Shown here piece by piece: positions 24,916-34,378 of a stretch of 64,000 nucleotides of DNA (positions are counted from its first letter, which is position 1; each line of letters opens with the position of its first letter). The notes under the pieces are model-generated. The model was not told where the DNA came from, ran no database searches, and saw only the letters and a list, made by a program, of their open reading frames with translations. Source of the stretch: Synergistales bacterium (lineage in GTDB: Bacteria; Synergistota; Synergistia; Synergistales; Aminithiophilaceae); NCBI GenBank assembly GCA_018433595.1, contig JAHDQY010000003.1:144306-208305 (forward strand). Reading direction: 5' to 3'. A program made the translations under genes and the position numbers.

Positions 24916-25828
24916 AGTCGACACCCTTTCTCTTCGGTCGCTTGTCGGCGACACGCCCCTTGTCCCTCTGCCCCGCCGCCGGGGGGCGACGGTTCTCGTC
25001 AAGCTTGAAGGGCAGAACATCGGTGGATCCGTCAAGGACCGTGCGGCCTGGGGGATGCTCCGCAAGGCCGAGGTCGACGGTCTGCTTGGCGATGCGACGG
25101 TCATCGTCGAACCGACGTCGGGCAACACCGGCATCGCCCTAGCCCTTTTGGGACGGGCCCTGGGGCTGCGGGTCATTCTGACCATGCCGGAGTCGATGTC
25201 CGTCGAACGTCGTGCCGTTCTGGCCGCCTACGGTGCCGACCTGGAGCTGACGCCTGCCTCGCGGGGGATGAAGGGGGCCATCGCCCGCGCCAGGGAGCTG
25301 GAGGCGGAGCTGCCCGGAGGATGGATGCCCGATCAGTTCTCCAACCCCGGCAATCCCTGGGCCCATCAGATGACGACGGGCCCGGAAATCGTGACGGCCC
25401 TCAAGGGGCGTCCTCTGGCGGCCTTCGTGGCCGGCGTCGGCACCGGAGGAACGCTTTCCGGAACGGCTGTCGCCGTCAGGGCGGCCTACCCCGAGGCTCA
25501 GATCGTTGCCGTCGAACCCGAAACAAGCGCCGTCATTAGCGGCGGGGCTCCCGGCCCTCACGCGATCCAGGGGATCGGGGCGGGTTTTGTCCCGGCCAAC
25601 CTCGAAACCTCCCTTCTGACTCGGGTCGTCACCGTCGGAGACGAGGAAGCCCTGGAGGCGACACGAGATCTGGCTCGGAAGGAGGGGCTCTTCGTCGGCA
25701 TCTCTTCAGGAGCCAACATCGCGGCGGCCCGAAGAATCGCTGAAAGCCTGAGTGACGACGAGGTCGTCGTCACCATCGCCTGCGACCGGGGCGACAAGTA
25801 TCTCAGCACCGACGCCTTTCGCCTCTGA
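24908..25828 (+). CDS. cysK: Cysteine synthase (O-acetylserine sulfhydrylase)
   Basis: A 306-aa fold-type II PLP enzyme that makes cysteine from O-acetylserine and sulfide. The PLP lysine is in [13 protein letters not shown], the substrate loop is [12 protein letters not shown], the phosphate loop is [10 protein letters not shown], and [11 protein letters not shown] lies near the end. The TTG start overlaps the end of cysE by 8 nt. It is the natural partner of CysE in both pathway and complex, and shares its attenuator control. Confidence 0.92.
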   Translation: MLKVDTLSLRSLVGDTPLVPLPRRRGATVLVKLEGQNIGGSVKDRAAWGMLRKAEVDGLLGDATVIVEPTSGNTGIALALLGRALGLRVILTMPESMSVERRAVLAAYGADLELTPASRGMKGAIARARELEAELPGGWMPDQFSNPGNPWAHQMTTGPEIVTALKGRPLAAFVAGVGTGGTLSGTAVAVRAAYPEAQIVAVEPETSAVISGGAPGPHAIQGIGAGFVPANLETSLLTRVVTVGDEEALEATRDLARKEGLFVGISSGANIAAARRIAESLSDDEVVVTIACDRGDKYLSTDAFRL

Positions 25829-25837
25829 CGGGAGCTC

Positions 25838-28009
25838 TCAGTCCCTGTTGATCCGCTGGGAGTTGAGGATGACCGAGATGGAGCTGAAGGCCATGGCGGT
25901 CTCGGCGATGATGGGGTGGAGCAGGGCGGCCATGGCCAGAGGAATGGCGACGACGTTGTAGCCGAAGGCCCAGAAGAGATTCTGGCCGATCACGGAGAAG
26001 GTCTTGCGCGAAATGGCGATCGTCTCGGCCAGGGCCGTCAGGTCGCCGCCGACGAGGACGATGTCGGCGCTGTCGATGGCCAGGTCGGTGCCGCTTCCGA
26101 CGGCGAGTCCCACGTCGGCCCCCTTCAGGGCGGCGGCGTCGTTCATTCCATCGCCGACCATGAGGACCTTCTCTCCACGGGCCTGGAAGGCCCGGACGAG
26201 ATCGAGTTTCCCCTCAGGGTGGACGGCGGCGTGGATTTCATCGATGCCGGCCCGGGAGGCGATGGCCCGGGCCGTATGCTCGTTGTCGCCTGTTGCCATG
26301 ACGGGGCGGACGCCCAGCTCGCGAAGACGCTCGACGGTTCTGGCGGCGTCGTCACGCAGCGGGTCCTCGATGGCGATGAAGCCGACGGGTTCGCCCTCGC
26401 GGCGCACCTCGACGACGGTTCGTCCCTTGTCGAGCTGGTCCCGGTGGCTTTCGGCGTCCTCGGGGCGTCCCACGGAGTAGAGCCTGCCCTCGACGTGCCC
26501 CGTAACGCCTCGGCCGGCCTCTTCCGTGACTTCGGAGGCCGGAGGGAGGGGGGCTAAAGCCGCCTCGGATATGGCCTTGGCCAGAGGATGGCTCGACTGG
26601 CTCTCTATGGCCGCCGCCGCCGCCAGATCTTCGGGGGAGAGATTGTGATCGACGACTCTGGGGCGCCCCTCGGTGATCGTCCCCGTCTTGTCCATGACGA
26701 CGACGGTAACGGCCCGCGATGTCTGAATGGCTTCGGCGTTGCGGATGACCATGCCGTGGCGGGAGGCCCTGGCCGTGGCGGCGACGAGTGCCATGGGCGT
26801 CGCCAGGCCCAGGGCGCAGGGGCAGGCGATGACGACGGTGCTGATGAAGGCGAAGATCGCCAGGGAGAGCGGGTCCCGGGCCGATGTCACCCAGGGGAGA
26901 AAACGCCCCGCTCCGTCGAGAAGAAAGGTGAGGGAGGGGCTCGCGGAATACCAGGCGAGCGCTGCGATCAGGGCGAGACCGACGATGATGGGGACGAAAA
27001 CGTTCGTCACCCGGTCGGCGAAAGCCTGAATGGGCACCTTGGCCCCCTGGGCCTCCTGGATGAGGGCGATCATCTGTGCAAGAAAACTGTCCTCGCCGAC
27101 GCGGGCGACCTCGACGGTTACGGCTCCCGTGAGATTGAGGGACCCTCCCGTGACGGGAGCCCCCTTGTGGCGGCCTACCGGCAGCGATTCACCGGTGATC
27201 ATCGATTCGTCCACGGAGGTCCGGCCTTCGAGGATGTGCCCGTCGGCGGGGAAGCGCTCTCCGGGACGTACGAGAACCCGGTGTCCCTCCTTGACGGCCT
27301 CGATGGGAACGAGGAGCTCCCCTCCGTCCCCGTCGATGATGCGGGCCTCTCGGGCCTGAATGGCCAGAAGGGCCCGTATCTCCTTGGAGGCCCGGTCACG
27401 CAGGTGGGATTCGATGTATCGTCCCGTGATGTGGAGGGCCACTATCATGGGGCCGAGGGCGCCGAAGGAAGTCAGCGGAAGCCCGATCAAATGGAGCAGG
27501 GCCGTGGTCCAGGCGGCGGCGGATCCGAAGACGACGAGAACGTCCATGTTGGCGTGGCGGTGCGAGAGGGCGATCCAGGCGCCCTTGAAACTTGCCGAAC
27601 CGGCGCCGATGAAGATGATGAGCCCGCCGATCAGTTCCATAAGGGTGTAGCCGGGGATGTGGGTCCCCGTCATGTGAAGGACCATGAGAGCCATGAGGGG
27701 GGCCGTGACGGCCCAGCTCAGGAAGAGATTGTGCCGAGCCTCACTGTAGCGGCGGCTCTCCAGCTCCTCTGGAGCCGCGTAGGAAAATCCGTATCCCGCC
27801 TTCACGATGGCCTCTTCCAGCTTTTCCTGGGGCAGGCTTTCGTCGTCGACGACGATGAAAGCCGTCTCCGTCGCCAGGTTGACGGCGACGAAGGAGACGC
27901 CCTCCACCTTCTTCAGTGACCGCTCGACGATCCGCGAGCAGGTGGCGCAGGTCATTCCCGTGACGCGGATGCTCCGTTTCAGCTTCGACAGATCGTTCCT
28001 TTCCGCCAT
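25838..28009 (-). CDS. copA: Copper-translocating P-type ATPase
   Basis: A 723-aa P1B-type ATPase that exports monovalent copper from the cytoplasm. It has one N-terminal metal-binding domain with GMTCATC and eight predicted membrane helices with the ion-path CPC in ACPCALGLATPMALV. The actuator has ITGES, the phosphorylation site is DKTGTITEG, the nucleotide domain has SSHPLA and the hinge is GDGMNDAAALKGADVGLA. ATG 28009 follows GGGAGGG; an ATG five codons upstream lacks a site. It is convergent with cysK. Confidence 0.93.
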   Translation of the reverse strand: MAERNDLSKLKRSIRVTGMTCATCSRIVERSLKKVEGVSFVAVNLATETAFIVVDDESLPQEKLEEAIVKAGYGFSYAAPEELESRRYSEARHNLFLSWAVTAPLMALMVLHMTGTHIPGYTLMELIGGLIIFIGAGSASFKGAWIALSHRHANMDVLVVFGSAAAWTTALLHLIGLPLTSFGALGPMIVALHITGRYIESHLRDRASKEIRALLAIQAREARIIDGDGGELLVPIEAVKEGHRVLVRPGERFPADGHILEGRTSVDESMITGESLPVGRHKGAPVTGGSLNLTGAVTVEVARVGEDSFLAQMIALIQEAQGAKVPIQAFADRVTNVFVPIIVGLALIAALAWYSASPSLTFLLDGAGRFLPWVTSARDPLSLAIFAFISTVVIACPCALGLATPMALVAATARASRHGMVIRNAEAIQTSRAVTVVVMDKTGTITEGRPRVVDHNLSPEDLAAAAAIESQSSHPLAKAISEAALAPLPPASEVTEEAGRGVTGHVEGRLYSVGRPEDAESHRDQLDKGRTVVEVRREGEPVGFIAIEDPLRDDAARTVERLRELGVRPVMATGDNEHTARAIASRAGIDEIHAAVHPEGKLDLVRAFQARGEKVLMVGDGMNDAAALKGADVGLAVGSGTDLAIDSADIVLVGGDLTALAETIAISRKTFSVIGQNLFWAFGYNVVAIPLAMAALLHPIIAETAMAFSSISVILNSQRINRD

Positions 28010-28083
28010 GAAAAGCCCTCCCATCGCTTTGTTTGATAGCTAGAACCGCAGTCCAGTCTACACGAAAAGGCGCCCCGGAGAAA

Positions 28084-28111
28084 GAAAAAAGGGACGCCCG
28101 GGCGTCCCTTC
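28084..28111 (-). terminator. Minus-strand terminator after the Spy-like gene
   Basis: A perfect 22-nt palindrome (28090-28111) is flanked on the left by a run of A, a U-tract for minus-strand transcription. It lies 31 nt beyond the Spy-like stop codon, so copA is a separate transcript. Confidence 0.75.
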
Positions 28112-28142
28112 CTGTCGTCGAAACCTGTATGACGAGTCGTCT

Positions 28143-28679
28143 CTAGCGGGCCGGATCGGCCTTGAGCCTTTCGGCCAGGCGCCAGCGGGCGATGTCGTTG
28201 CGCAGGGCCAGCATCTTTTCGTGAAGCTCCGTCGCCTTCTTTTCGTCGACGGGTTCGCCTGTCAGGGTCAGGCGGAATTCGAGGGCCGACTTGTGCAATT
28301 CCGTCATCTTTTCGCGAACGGCTTGAGGGATCGACTCGCCTCCCCACCGGAGGCCGTGAACCTTGTCCTGAAGGCCGGCGACCTTTTCCGCGTTGACGGG
28401 ACGTTCCGAGAGAGCCAGCCGAAGCTCGAGACGGGCCTTCTGTATCTCCTCCATCCGGACCTTTTCCTCGTCCGTCAGATCACGGTTCCTGAAGTTGCCT
28501 CCCCCTCTCCCCTCACGTCCCATGCAGGCGCCCCACGGTCCTCCATCGGGGCCATCCATCATCCCCCATCCCATCCCGAAGCCGCCGCCCTTATCCGCGC
28601 CGGGGCCGTAGGCGAAGGCGGCGGAGCCGACGATCAGGGCTGCGACGGCAAGAGCCATGACGATCGTTCTCTTTTTCAT
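28143..28679 (-). CDS. Spy/CpxP-like periplasmic protein
   Basis: A 178-aa exported protein with signal peptide MKKRTIVMALAVAALIVGSAAFA, a Gly/Met-rich linker (GFGMGWGMMDGPDGG) and a helical body. The body contains two related segments (LELRLALSERPVNAEKVAGLQDKVHGLR and LEFRLTLTGEPVDEKKATELHEKMLALR). The repeats and the R-x-L-x-D-E-x-K entry motif resemble the LTxxQ-type Spy/CpxP/ZraP group of periplasmic chaperones or metal-binding proteins. Being next to copA, with Met/Gly/Asp-rich stretches, it may respond to copper. The true start is the ATG at 28679 after AGGAGGTG. Confidence 0.75.
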   Translation of the reverse strand: MKKRTIVMALAVAALIVGSAAFAYGPGADKGGGFGMGWGMMDGPDGGPWGACMGREGRGGGNFRNRDLTDEEKVRMEEIQKARLELRLALSERPVNAEKVAGLQDKVHGLRWGGESIPQAVREKMTELHKSALEFRLTLTGEPVDEKKATELHEKMLALRNDIARWRLAERLKADPAR

Positions 28680-28779
28680 GCGAAGCACCTCCTGTTGTGA
28701 TGTGGCTCCATTTTGCGTCGGAGCCTTCTTTTCCGACAGGGGGGCTTCGCCTAACCGGTCGTCCGTTGAATTACGTAAA

Positions 28780-28803
28780 AAGGGGAGGCTTCCGCCTCCC
28801 CTT
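28780..28803 (-). terminator. Terminator of the 46-aa gene
   Basis: AAGGGGAGGC (28780-28789) and GCCTCCCCTT (28794-28803) form a perfect 10-bp stem with a TTCC loop. The minus strand continues into TTTTTACG. It lies 7 nt after the small gene's stop. Confidence 0.8.
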
Positions 28804-28809
28804 GATCGA

Positions 28810-28950
28810 TCAATCGCCGAGGGTCTTCCCTTCATCCACTCCGGCGATCGTCTCCAGTTCTCGATCGCCCGGACGGCTTTCTCCCCGCCGGCCTCCGATC
28901 CCGAGGAGCCTGAGGGCTGCCTTGAAATCACAGAAACTGAAAACGTACAT
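28810..28950 (-). CDS. 46-aa protein with its own promoter and terminator
   Basis: A short minus-strand frame beginning MYVFSFCDFKAALRLLG, an amphipathic stretch, followed by a charged polar tail (GGRRGESRPGDRELETIAGVDEGKTLGD). GGGAGG lies 9 nt before ATG. A consensus promoter and a strong hairpin mark the 5' end, and an intrinsic terminator follows the stop by 7 nt, so this is a monocistronic unit of about 220 nt. The third codon position is GC-rich, as in the neighbours. I recognise no family. The transcript could also act as an RNA. Confidence 0.6.
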   Translation of the reverse strand: MYVFSFCDFKAALRLLGIGGRRGESRPGDRELETIAGVDEGKTLGD

Positions 28951-28974
28951 GGCGCTCGCCTCCCGTGTCGGGCT

Positions 28975-29002
28975 GGGTCGGAGAAGGAGATCCTCCCGAC
29001 CC
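28975..29002 (-). other. Hairpin at the 5' end of the 46-aa gene mRNA
   Basis: GGGTCGG (28975-28981) pairs with CCGACCC (28996-29002). On the minus strand it sits within a few nt of the predicted transcription start and could stabilise the message. Confidence 0.5.
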
Positions 29003-29010
29003 GCAATATA

Positions 29011-29039
29011 ATTGTAGGATTTGACGGTAGAAATTGCAA
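29011..29039 (-). promoter_or_regulatory. Promoter of the 46-aa gene
   Basis: On the minus strand TTGCAA (29034-29039), a 17-nt spacer and TACAAT (29011-29016) match sigma-70 consensus at 9 of 12 positions. Confidence 0.65.
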
Positions 29040-29122
29040 TAGTCGGATGATTTGAGTAATAAATAAAATAAGGACTGCAGTTCAGAGTAATGGTCAGAGG
29101 CCGGAATCGCCGGGCGACAAAA

Positions 29123-29156
29123 GCATCGTGGGGCCGCTCAGGCGGCCCCACGATGC
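29123..29156 (-). terminator. Terminator after gyrB
   Basis: A perfect 15-bp stem (29123-29137 with 29142-29156) with a 4-nt loop is followed on the minus strand by TTTTGTCG. It lies 26 nt beyond the gyrB stop. Confidence 0.8.
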
Positions 29157-29181
29157 GGGGCGTCTTTTCCGATGAGGAGGT

Positions 29182-31086
29182 CTAGATGTCGAGATTGCGG
29201 ACCTCCATGGCGTGGGTTTCGATGAACTCTCGCCGAGGTTCCACCTTGTCTCCCATGAGGATGGTGAAGTATTCGTCAACAGAGACGGCGTCCCCGATCT
29301 CGACGCGCTTCATGATCCGTCGGGCCGGGTCCATCGTCGTTTCCCAGAGCTGCTGGGGGTTCATCTCACCGAGCCCCTTGTAGCGCTGGATGCCGTATTT
29401 CCGGTTGGGGCCGAAGGCGGCGGTGATTTCTCGCAGCTCCTTCTCGGAATAGCAGTAGGTTACCTCCTTGCCGGCCTGGACGCGGTAGAGGGGGGGCTGG
29501 GCGGCGTAGAGGTGCCCTTGCTCGATGATTTCCGGCATGAAACGGTAGAAGAAGGTCAGAAGCAGCGTCCGGATGTGGGCGCCGTCGACGTCGGCGTCGG
29601 TCATGATGATGATCCGATGGTAGCGCAGCTTCTCGCGGTCGAAGTCGTCGCCGATCCCGCAGCCGAGGGCCTGGATGATGGTGCGGATCTCGTTGTTGGA
29701 GAGGGCCTTGTCGAGGCGGGCCTTTTCGACGTTCAGGATCTTGCCCCTCAAGGGAAGGATGGCCTGAAAGTGGCGGTCTCGACCCTGCTTGGCGCTGCCG
29801 CCGGCCGAATCGCCCTCGACGATGTAGACCTCGCACTCTTCCGGCTTGCGGCTTGAGCAGTCGGCCAGCTTGCCCGGAAGGTCAAGTCCTGTCATGGCCG
29901 ACTTGCGGCGTACCAGCTCCCGCGCTTTTTTTGCGGCCTCTCGGGCCTGCCGCGCCTTGATGGCGTTATCGACGACGGGGCGGAGAATCTCCGGCTTTTC
30001 TTCCATGAAGTTCAACAGCCCCTCGTAGAAGAGGGAGTCGACGAGCCCCTTGATTTCGCCGTTTCCCAGCTTTGTCTTCGTCTGTCCCTCGAACTGAGGC
30101 TCGGGGAGCTTGACGGAGATGACCGCCGTCAGGCCTTCCTTGAGATCGTCTCCGCTCAGGTTCGGGTCCTTTTCCTTGAAGAGTTTCTGCCGTCGGGCCA
30201 TTTCGTTGATGGCCCGCGTCAGAGCCGTCCGGAAGCCGGAGACGTGAGTCCCTCCCTCGATGGTGTGGATCAGGTTGGCGTAGGCGAAGACCCGCTCCTG
30301 GTAGGTATCGTTGTATTGGAGGCCGACGGCGATGACGACGCCGTCCTTTTCGCCTTCGACAATGACGGGAACGGGGAAGAGGGTCGTCTTACCCTTGTTG
30401 AGGTACTCGACGAAGCTGCCGATGCCGCCGGAGTAGCAGAAGGTCTTCTCCTTCTCCGTCCGCTCGTCGCGAAGAACGATGGCCAGCCCGGGATTAAGAA
30501 AGGCCAGTTCTCTCATGCGCCCCGAAAGGATCTCCCAGGAGAGGGTCGTTTCGCTGAAAATGGTCTCGTCGGGCTGAAATTGGACCTTCGTTCCCCTCTG
30601 GTCCGTCGCCCCCTCCAAGGTGAGATCGGTGACGGGGGTACCCTTTTCGTAGCGCTGGCTCCAACGGTTTCCGTTGCGGGAGACGGTCAGGATCAGCCAG
30701 CGGGAGAGGGCGTTGACGACGGAGACGCCGACGCCGTGCAGGCCTCCCGAAACCTGGTAGGCCTTCTTGTCGAACTTGCCTCCGGCGTGGAGTTTGGTCA
30801 GGACGACTTCGGCGGCGGGACGCCCCGTTGCGGGGTGAGGATCGACGGGGATTCCCCGTCCGTCGTCTTCGATGGTGACGCTGCCGTCACCGTGAAGCGT
30901 GATGTTGATGTAACTGCAGAAGCCGGCCATGGCTTCGTCGATGGCGTTGTCGACCACTTCATAGACGAGATGGTGAAGTCCCCGAGGGCCGGTGTCGCCG
31001 ATGTACATGCTGGGTCTCCGGCGGACGGCCTCCAATCCCTCAAGGATCTGGATGTCGCTGGCACTGTATTGGGCCGGTGCGTTCAT
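29182..31086 (-). CDS. gyrB: DNA gyrase subunit B
   Basis: A 634-aa GHKL ATPase/TOPRIM subunit of gyrase, which introduces negative supercoils. The ATP site shows [26 protein letters not shown] and [17 protein letters not shown], and the transducer includes [13 protein letters not shown]. The TOPRIM domain has [18 protein letters not shown] and [24 protein letters not shown], and RYKGLGEMN follows. The length is that of the short GyrB type without the enterobacterial insert. ATG 31086 is preceded by AGGAGG and overlaps the stop of the small upstream gene by 4 nt. Confidence 0.96.
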   Translation of the reverse strand: MNAPAQYSASDIQILEGLEAVRRRPSMYIGDTGPRGLHHLVYEVVDNAIDEAMAGFCSYINITLHGDGSVTIEDDGRGIPVDPHPATGRPAAEVVLTKLHAGGKFDKKAYQVSGGLHGVGVSVVNALSRWLILTVSRNGNRWSQRYEKGTPVTDLTLEGATDQRGTKVQFQPDETIFSETTLSWEILSGRMRELAFLNPGLAIVLRDERTEKEKTFCYSGGIGSFVEYLNKGKTTLFPVPVIVEGEKDGVVIAVGLQYNDTYQERVFAYANLIHTIEGGTHVSGFRTALTRAINEMARRQKLFKEKDPNLSGDDLKEGLTAVISVKLPEPQFEGQTKTKLGNGEIKGLVDSLFYEGLLNFMEEKPEILRPVVDNAIKARQAREAAKKARELVRRKSAMTGLDLPGKLADCSSRKPEECEVYIVEGDSAGGSAKQGRDRHFQAILPLRGKILNVEKARLDKALSNNEIRTIIQALGCGIGDDFDREKLRYHRIIIMTDADVDGAHIRTLLLTFFYRFMPEIIEQGHLYAAQPPLYRVQAGKEVTYCYSEKELREITAAFGPNRKYGIQRYKGLGEMNPQQLWETTMDPARRIMKRVEIGDAVSVDEYFTILMGDKVEPRREFIETHAMEVRNLDI

Positions 31087-31307
31087 TGGCTGTTTCCTCC
31101 TTGAAGCAGGCTTGCCGCAAGAAGGCGGCCTCGGCTCCAAAGCCGCCGGTGGCGCTCCTTCAGCGTTTTCGGGGTGAAAACCGTCGTCCCTCTCGCTCCC
31201 GTGCTTCCGATGATTTCCGTGACGCCGTCATCACGACGGACAAGGGCGACGAGATCGTCAGTAACGAGAAGAAGGCGGTCTCCTTCGAGGGGGATGATCA
31301 TCGTCAT
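31083..31307 (-). CDS. RemB-like (DUF370-related) small protein upstream of gyrB
   Basis: A 74-aa protein beginning [28 protein letters not shown], which resembles RemB/YaaB, the small regulator found between recF and gyrB in Bacillus. Its stop overlaps the gyrB start (ATGA), indicating coupling. RemA/RemB-type proteins act in control of matrix genes in Bacillus. A DNA-binding role here is only family-based, and the C-terminal half ([24 protein letters not shown]) is not typical. Confidence 0.6.
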   Translation of the reverse strand: MTMIIPLEGDRLLLVTDDLVALVRRDDGVTEIIGSTGARGTTVFTPKTLKERHRRLWSRGRLLAASLLQGGNSQ

Positions 31308-31458
31308 TCACTCCTTTGCGGCATCAACAACCCATCTATTATATCAAAGATCGCAGGCGCCTTTGCGGAGGGACTTTCCGGGCTGTCGAAGCGCTTCTCA
31401 TCGTCGGGCTCGGCGGCCCTTGTCGGGACGCTTCGGCCGATGGGGCTTGCCTGCTTCC

Positions 31459-31518
31459 CTTTCGACGGATCAGGCCCCCCGGCTCCAACCGCCTCCGGAG
31501 GGCCTGATCCGTCGAAAG
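31459..31518 (-). terminator. Long hairpin after folD
   Basis: A perfect 19-bp stem (31459-31477 with 31500-31518) encloses a 22-nt GC-rich loop and begins 3 nt beyond the folD stop on the minus strand. A T-run is lacking, so it may act as an mRNA-stabilising hairpin or a factor-dependent terminator. Confidence 0.55.
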
Positions 31519-31521
31519 CCG

Positions 31522-32364
31522 TCAGTGCTTCCTGGCCAGCTCCAGGGTGTTTTCCAGAAGCATGGCGATGGTCATGGGCCCCACGCCTCCCGGCACAGGG
31601 GTGATCCACGACGCTTTTTGAGCTGCCGGCCCGTAGTCCACATCCCCCACGAGCCTGCCCTCCAGCCGGTTGATGCCGACGTCGATCACCACCGCGCCTT
31701 CTTTGATCATGTCGGCTGTCACGAGGCGGGGTTTGCCGATGGCGGCGACAAGGATATCGGCCCGTCTTGCCTGTCCCGCAAGGTCTTTTGTCCTGCTGTG
31801 ACAGATGGTGACAGTGGCATTTTCCTCCAGAAGCATCAGGGCTACGGGCTTGCCCACGATGTTGCTTCTGCCGATGACGACGGCCTCCTTGCCGGCCAGC
31901 GGGATTCCCGTGGCTTTCAGGAGTCGCAGGATTCCCTTGGGGGTGCAGGGCCTGCTGGAGGGGAGTCCCGCCACGAGGCGGCCCATGTTCACCGGATGGA
32001 AGCCGTCGACATCCTTCTCGGGACGGATGGCCGCGAGTACGGCATCCGGGGCGATCTGGGGCGGCAGGGGAAGCTGGACCAGAATGCCGTGGATCGAGCT
32101 GTCGCCGTTGAGCCTTCCGATCAGTTCGAGCAGCTCGATCTGCGAGGTGGAGGCGGGCAGTCGATGGAGGGAGGAGGCGATTCCCACTTCGAGGCAGCTC
32201 TCCGCTTTACGGCCGACATAGATCCTGGACGCCGGATCGTCTCCGACGAGAATCACGGCAAGGCCGGGGACGATTCCCCCCTTTCGGAGACAAGCCGTCT
32301 CTTCTCTGATGGAATCGCGGATCTCGGCAGAGAGTCTTTTCCCGTCGAGAAGTTTCGCCGTCAT
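31522..32364 (-). CDS. folD: Methylene-THF dehydrogenase/methenyl-THF cyclohydrolase
   Basis: A 280-aa bifunctional folate enzyme interconverting 5,10-methylene- and 10-formyl-tetrahydrofolate. Signatures are [23 protein letters not shown] with the catalytic lysine in [39 protein letters not shown], the NADP motif [17 protein letters not shown] and the C-terminal [18 protein letters not shown] 32364 follows GGAGGAGGG; earlier in-frame starts lack a site. It lies 91 nt downstream of glyA on the same strand, fitting a one-carbon unit. Confidence 0.94.
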   Translation of the reverse strand: MTAKLLDGKRLSAEIRDSIREETACLRKGGIVPGLAVILVGDDPASRIYVGRKAESCLEVGIASSLHRLPASTSQIELLELIGRLNGDSSIHGILVQLPLPPQIAPDAVLAAIRPEKDVDGFHPVNMGRLVAGLPSSRPCTPKGILRLLKATGIPLAGKEAVVIGRSNIVGKPVALMLLEENATVTICHSRTKDLAGQARRADILVAAIGKPRLVTADMIKEGAVVIDVGINRLEGRLVGDVDYGPAAQKASWITPVPGGVGPMTIAMLLENTLELARKH

Positions 32365-32455
32365 GGGTTTCCCTCCTCCGAGACAGGGCGCCGTCCGGCC
32401 CTTCTTGGTCGTAGATGTCTGCATGGGGGCGTTTTCGTGCGTCTCAGCCGAAGGC

Positions 32456-33715
32456 TCATTTCAGGCCCGGATAGAGAGGGTAGCTTGCGCACGCTTCAAG
32501 GACCTCTGACCGGATCGTTTCGAGCTCGCTGTCATTTTCCACATTCCGAACGGCTCGATCGATCCATCGGGCGATATTCTTCATGTCGTTCGAACCGAAT
32601 CCGCGGGTCGTGGCGGCGGCGGTGCCGATGCGGATGCCGCTGGTGACGAAGGGGCTCTGAGTGTCGAAGGGTACGGCGTTCTTGTTGACCGTGATTCCCG
32701 CCCTGACGAGAGCCGCTTCGGCCGCTTTCCCCGTGACGTTCCTGTCGGCGAGGTTCACGAGGATGAGGTGGTTGTCCGTTCCGCCGGAGACGAGATGATA
32801 GCCGAGGGAAAGAAGCTCTTCGGCGAGGATCTTCGTGTTGGCGATCACCTTTTTCTGGTACTCGACGAAGGACGGCTGAAGGGCTTCCCTGAAGGCCACG
32901 GCCTTGGCGGCGATGACGTGCATGAGAGGGCCGCCCTGCATTCCGGGGAAGATGCTCTTGTCGATGGCCTTCGCGTACTCGGCGGTGGTCATGATCATGC
33001 CGCCTCGAGGTCCGCGGAGCGTCTTGTGGGTTGTGGAGGTGACGAAATGGCAGAAGGGGACGGGGTCCTTGTGGCATTTGGCCGCGATGAGCCCCGCGAT
33101 GTGGGCGATATCGAAAAAGAGGAGAGCTCCGACCTTGTCGGCGATGGCTCTGAACGGCTCGGCGTCGATTTCTCTGGGATAGGCGGAGGCTCCGCACACG
33201 ATGAGTTTCGGTTGATGCTCCACGGCGAGGCGTTCCACCTCGGCGAAATCGATCCGTTCGGTGGTCTTGTTCACCCCGTAGGGAACGATGCGGTAGAGTT
33301 TGCCCGAAAAATTCACCGGCGATCCGTGGGTGAGATGCCCCCCGTGGGCGAGGTTCATGGCGAGAACGGTGTCACCCGGCTGAAGAACGGAGAAATAGAC
33401 CGCCATGTTTGCCTGAGAACCCGAATGGGGCTGAACGTTCACATGGTCGCACCCGAAGAGCGCCTTGGCCCTGTCCCGTGCAAGGTCTTCGGCCTTGTCC
33501 ACGACGTGGCATCCGCCGTAATAGCGGGCTCGAGGGTACCCCTCGGCGTATTTGTTGGTCATCACGGAACCCATTGCGGCGAGGACGGCACGGGAAACAA
33601 AATTCTCGGAAGCGATGAGTTCAATTCCCTCCCTCTGGCGTGCCAGCTCCTCCGCAATGGTCTCGAAAATTTCGGGATCGGCCTCCCGCAGGAAATCCTG
33701 ACCTTGCTCCAACAT
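32456..33715 (-). CDS. glyA: Serine hydroxymethyltransferase
   Basis: A 419-aa PLP enzyme that splits serine to glycine and methylene-THF. The PLP lysine is in [16 protein letters not shown], and other hallmarks are [52 protein letters not shown] and [15 protein letters not shown]. The frame stays open for 76 codons upstream of ATG 33715, but normal family length and GGGAGCGG before the ATG fix the start here. It works with FolD in one-carbon metabolism. Confidence 0.95.
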   Translation of the reverse strand: MLEQGQDFLREADPEIFETIAEELARQREGIELIASENFVSRAVLAAMGSVMTNKYAEGYPRARYYGGCHVVDKAEDLARDRAKALFGCDHVNVQPHSGSQANMAVYFSVLQPGDTVLAMNLAHGGHLTHGSPVNFSGKLYRIVPYGVNKTTERIDFAEVERLAVEHQPKLIVCGASAYPREIDAEPFRAIADKVGALLFFDIAHIAGLIAAKCHKDPVPFCHFVTSTTHKTLRGPRGGMIMTTAEYAKAIDKSIFPGMQGGPLMHVIAAKAVAFREALQPSFVEYQKKVIANTKILAEELLSLGYHLVSGGTDNHLILVNLADRNVTGKAAEAALVRAGITVNKNAVPFDTQSPFVTSGIRIGTAAATTRGFGSNDMKNIARWIDRAVRNVENDSELETIRSEVLEACASYPLYPGLK

Positions 33716-34378
33716 GTGAATCCGCTCCCTTCGATTTTGTCTGGGAAACCGCCCGGTAAACCGCCCGGTAAACAAGGAGAGCTCCCCCTCCGGGGGGAGA
33801 CGGCTCCTCCGGTTTGTCCCAGTTGCAGGCCTCTTCAGGCCGTTGTACCTGAAGGTACGATGACCGCGTCGCTTCCCGGCGGGATGTCGACGTGCGGAAG
33901 CGCCCTGCTGGAGTGGGTGAAAGTGACGATGCCGGGAGTTCACTGGACAGTCACGATTTTCTCACAATTTCGGTAAAGTGATAAGAGATTCTTCAGCAAA
34001 GACGGTAATCGGATTGTCCCAATCGATCGCAGGTCCTGAGGAAAGGCCACGTCAGGCCTCAAAAGGGAGGGGGCCGGAGTGCGGAGGCAACAGCAGGGAA
34101 GAGCTCGGGCCTGAAAAGCGATTTTGCGGGCTTGATTGAAGAATCATGGAATTAAAAGAAAAAGAAATCTCGGGGCGCTGCTTTTTCGGACGGAATGGCG
34201 TTGAAAAAGGGAAATTAAACCATTGTTGCGAATTTTTCGGGATATCGAGCCCGTTTCCCTGTCGCATTGTTGCAAGCGAATCTCTGTTTGCGGAAAAGAG
34301 ACAACGCGGATAGTATTGACGCGTATGAGGGCCGAAAAAACGAGAGCCTGTCGAGGCCAGCCAAGGGAGGAGCGGACC
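33716..34378. other. Intergenic region between glyA and the M20 peptidase gene
   Basis: The glyA side (33716-33960) holds a tandem ACCGCCCGGTAA direct repeat (33750-33773), a CCCCCTCCGGGGGG hairpin and a small palindrome (GTACCTTCAGGTAC, near 33847). It may be a structured leader, but it matches no glycine or folate riboswitch I know. The peptidase side is more AT-rich and contains two copies of CATTGTTGC (near 34220 and 34266), possible operator half-sites. No gene is seen. Confidence 0.45.

Noticed and set aside
33716..33943. In-frame 76-codon extension of glyA
   Set aside because: The frame is open by virtue of GC content. GlyA family length and the ribosome-binding site favour ATG 33715, and the extension is Arg-rich, low-complexity sequence.
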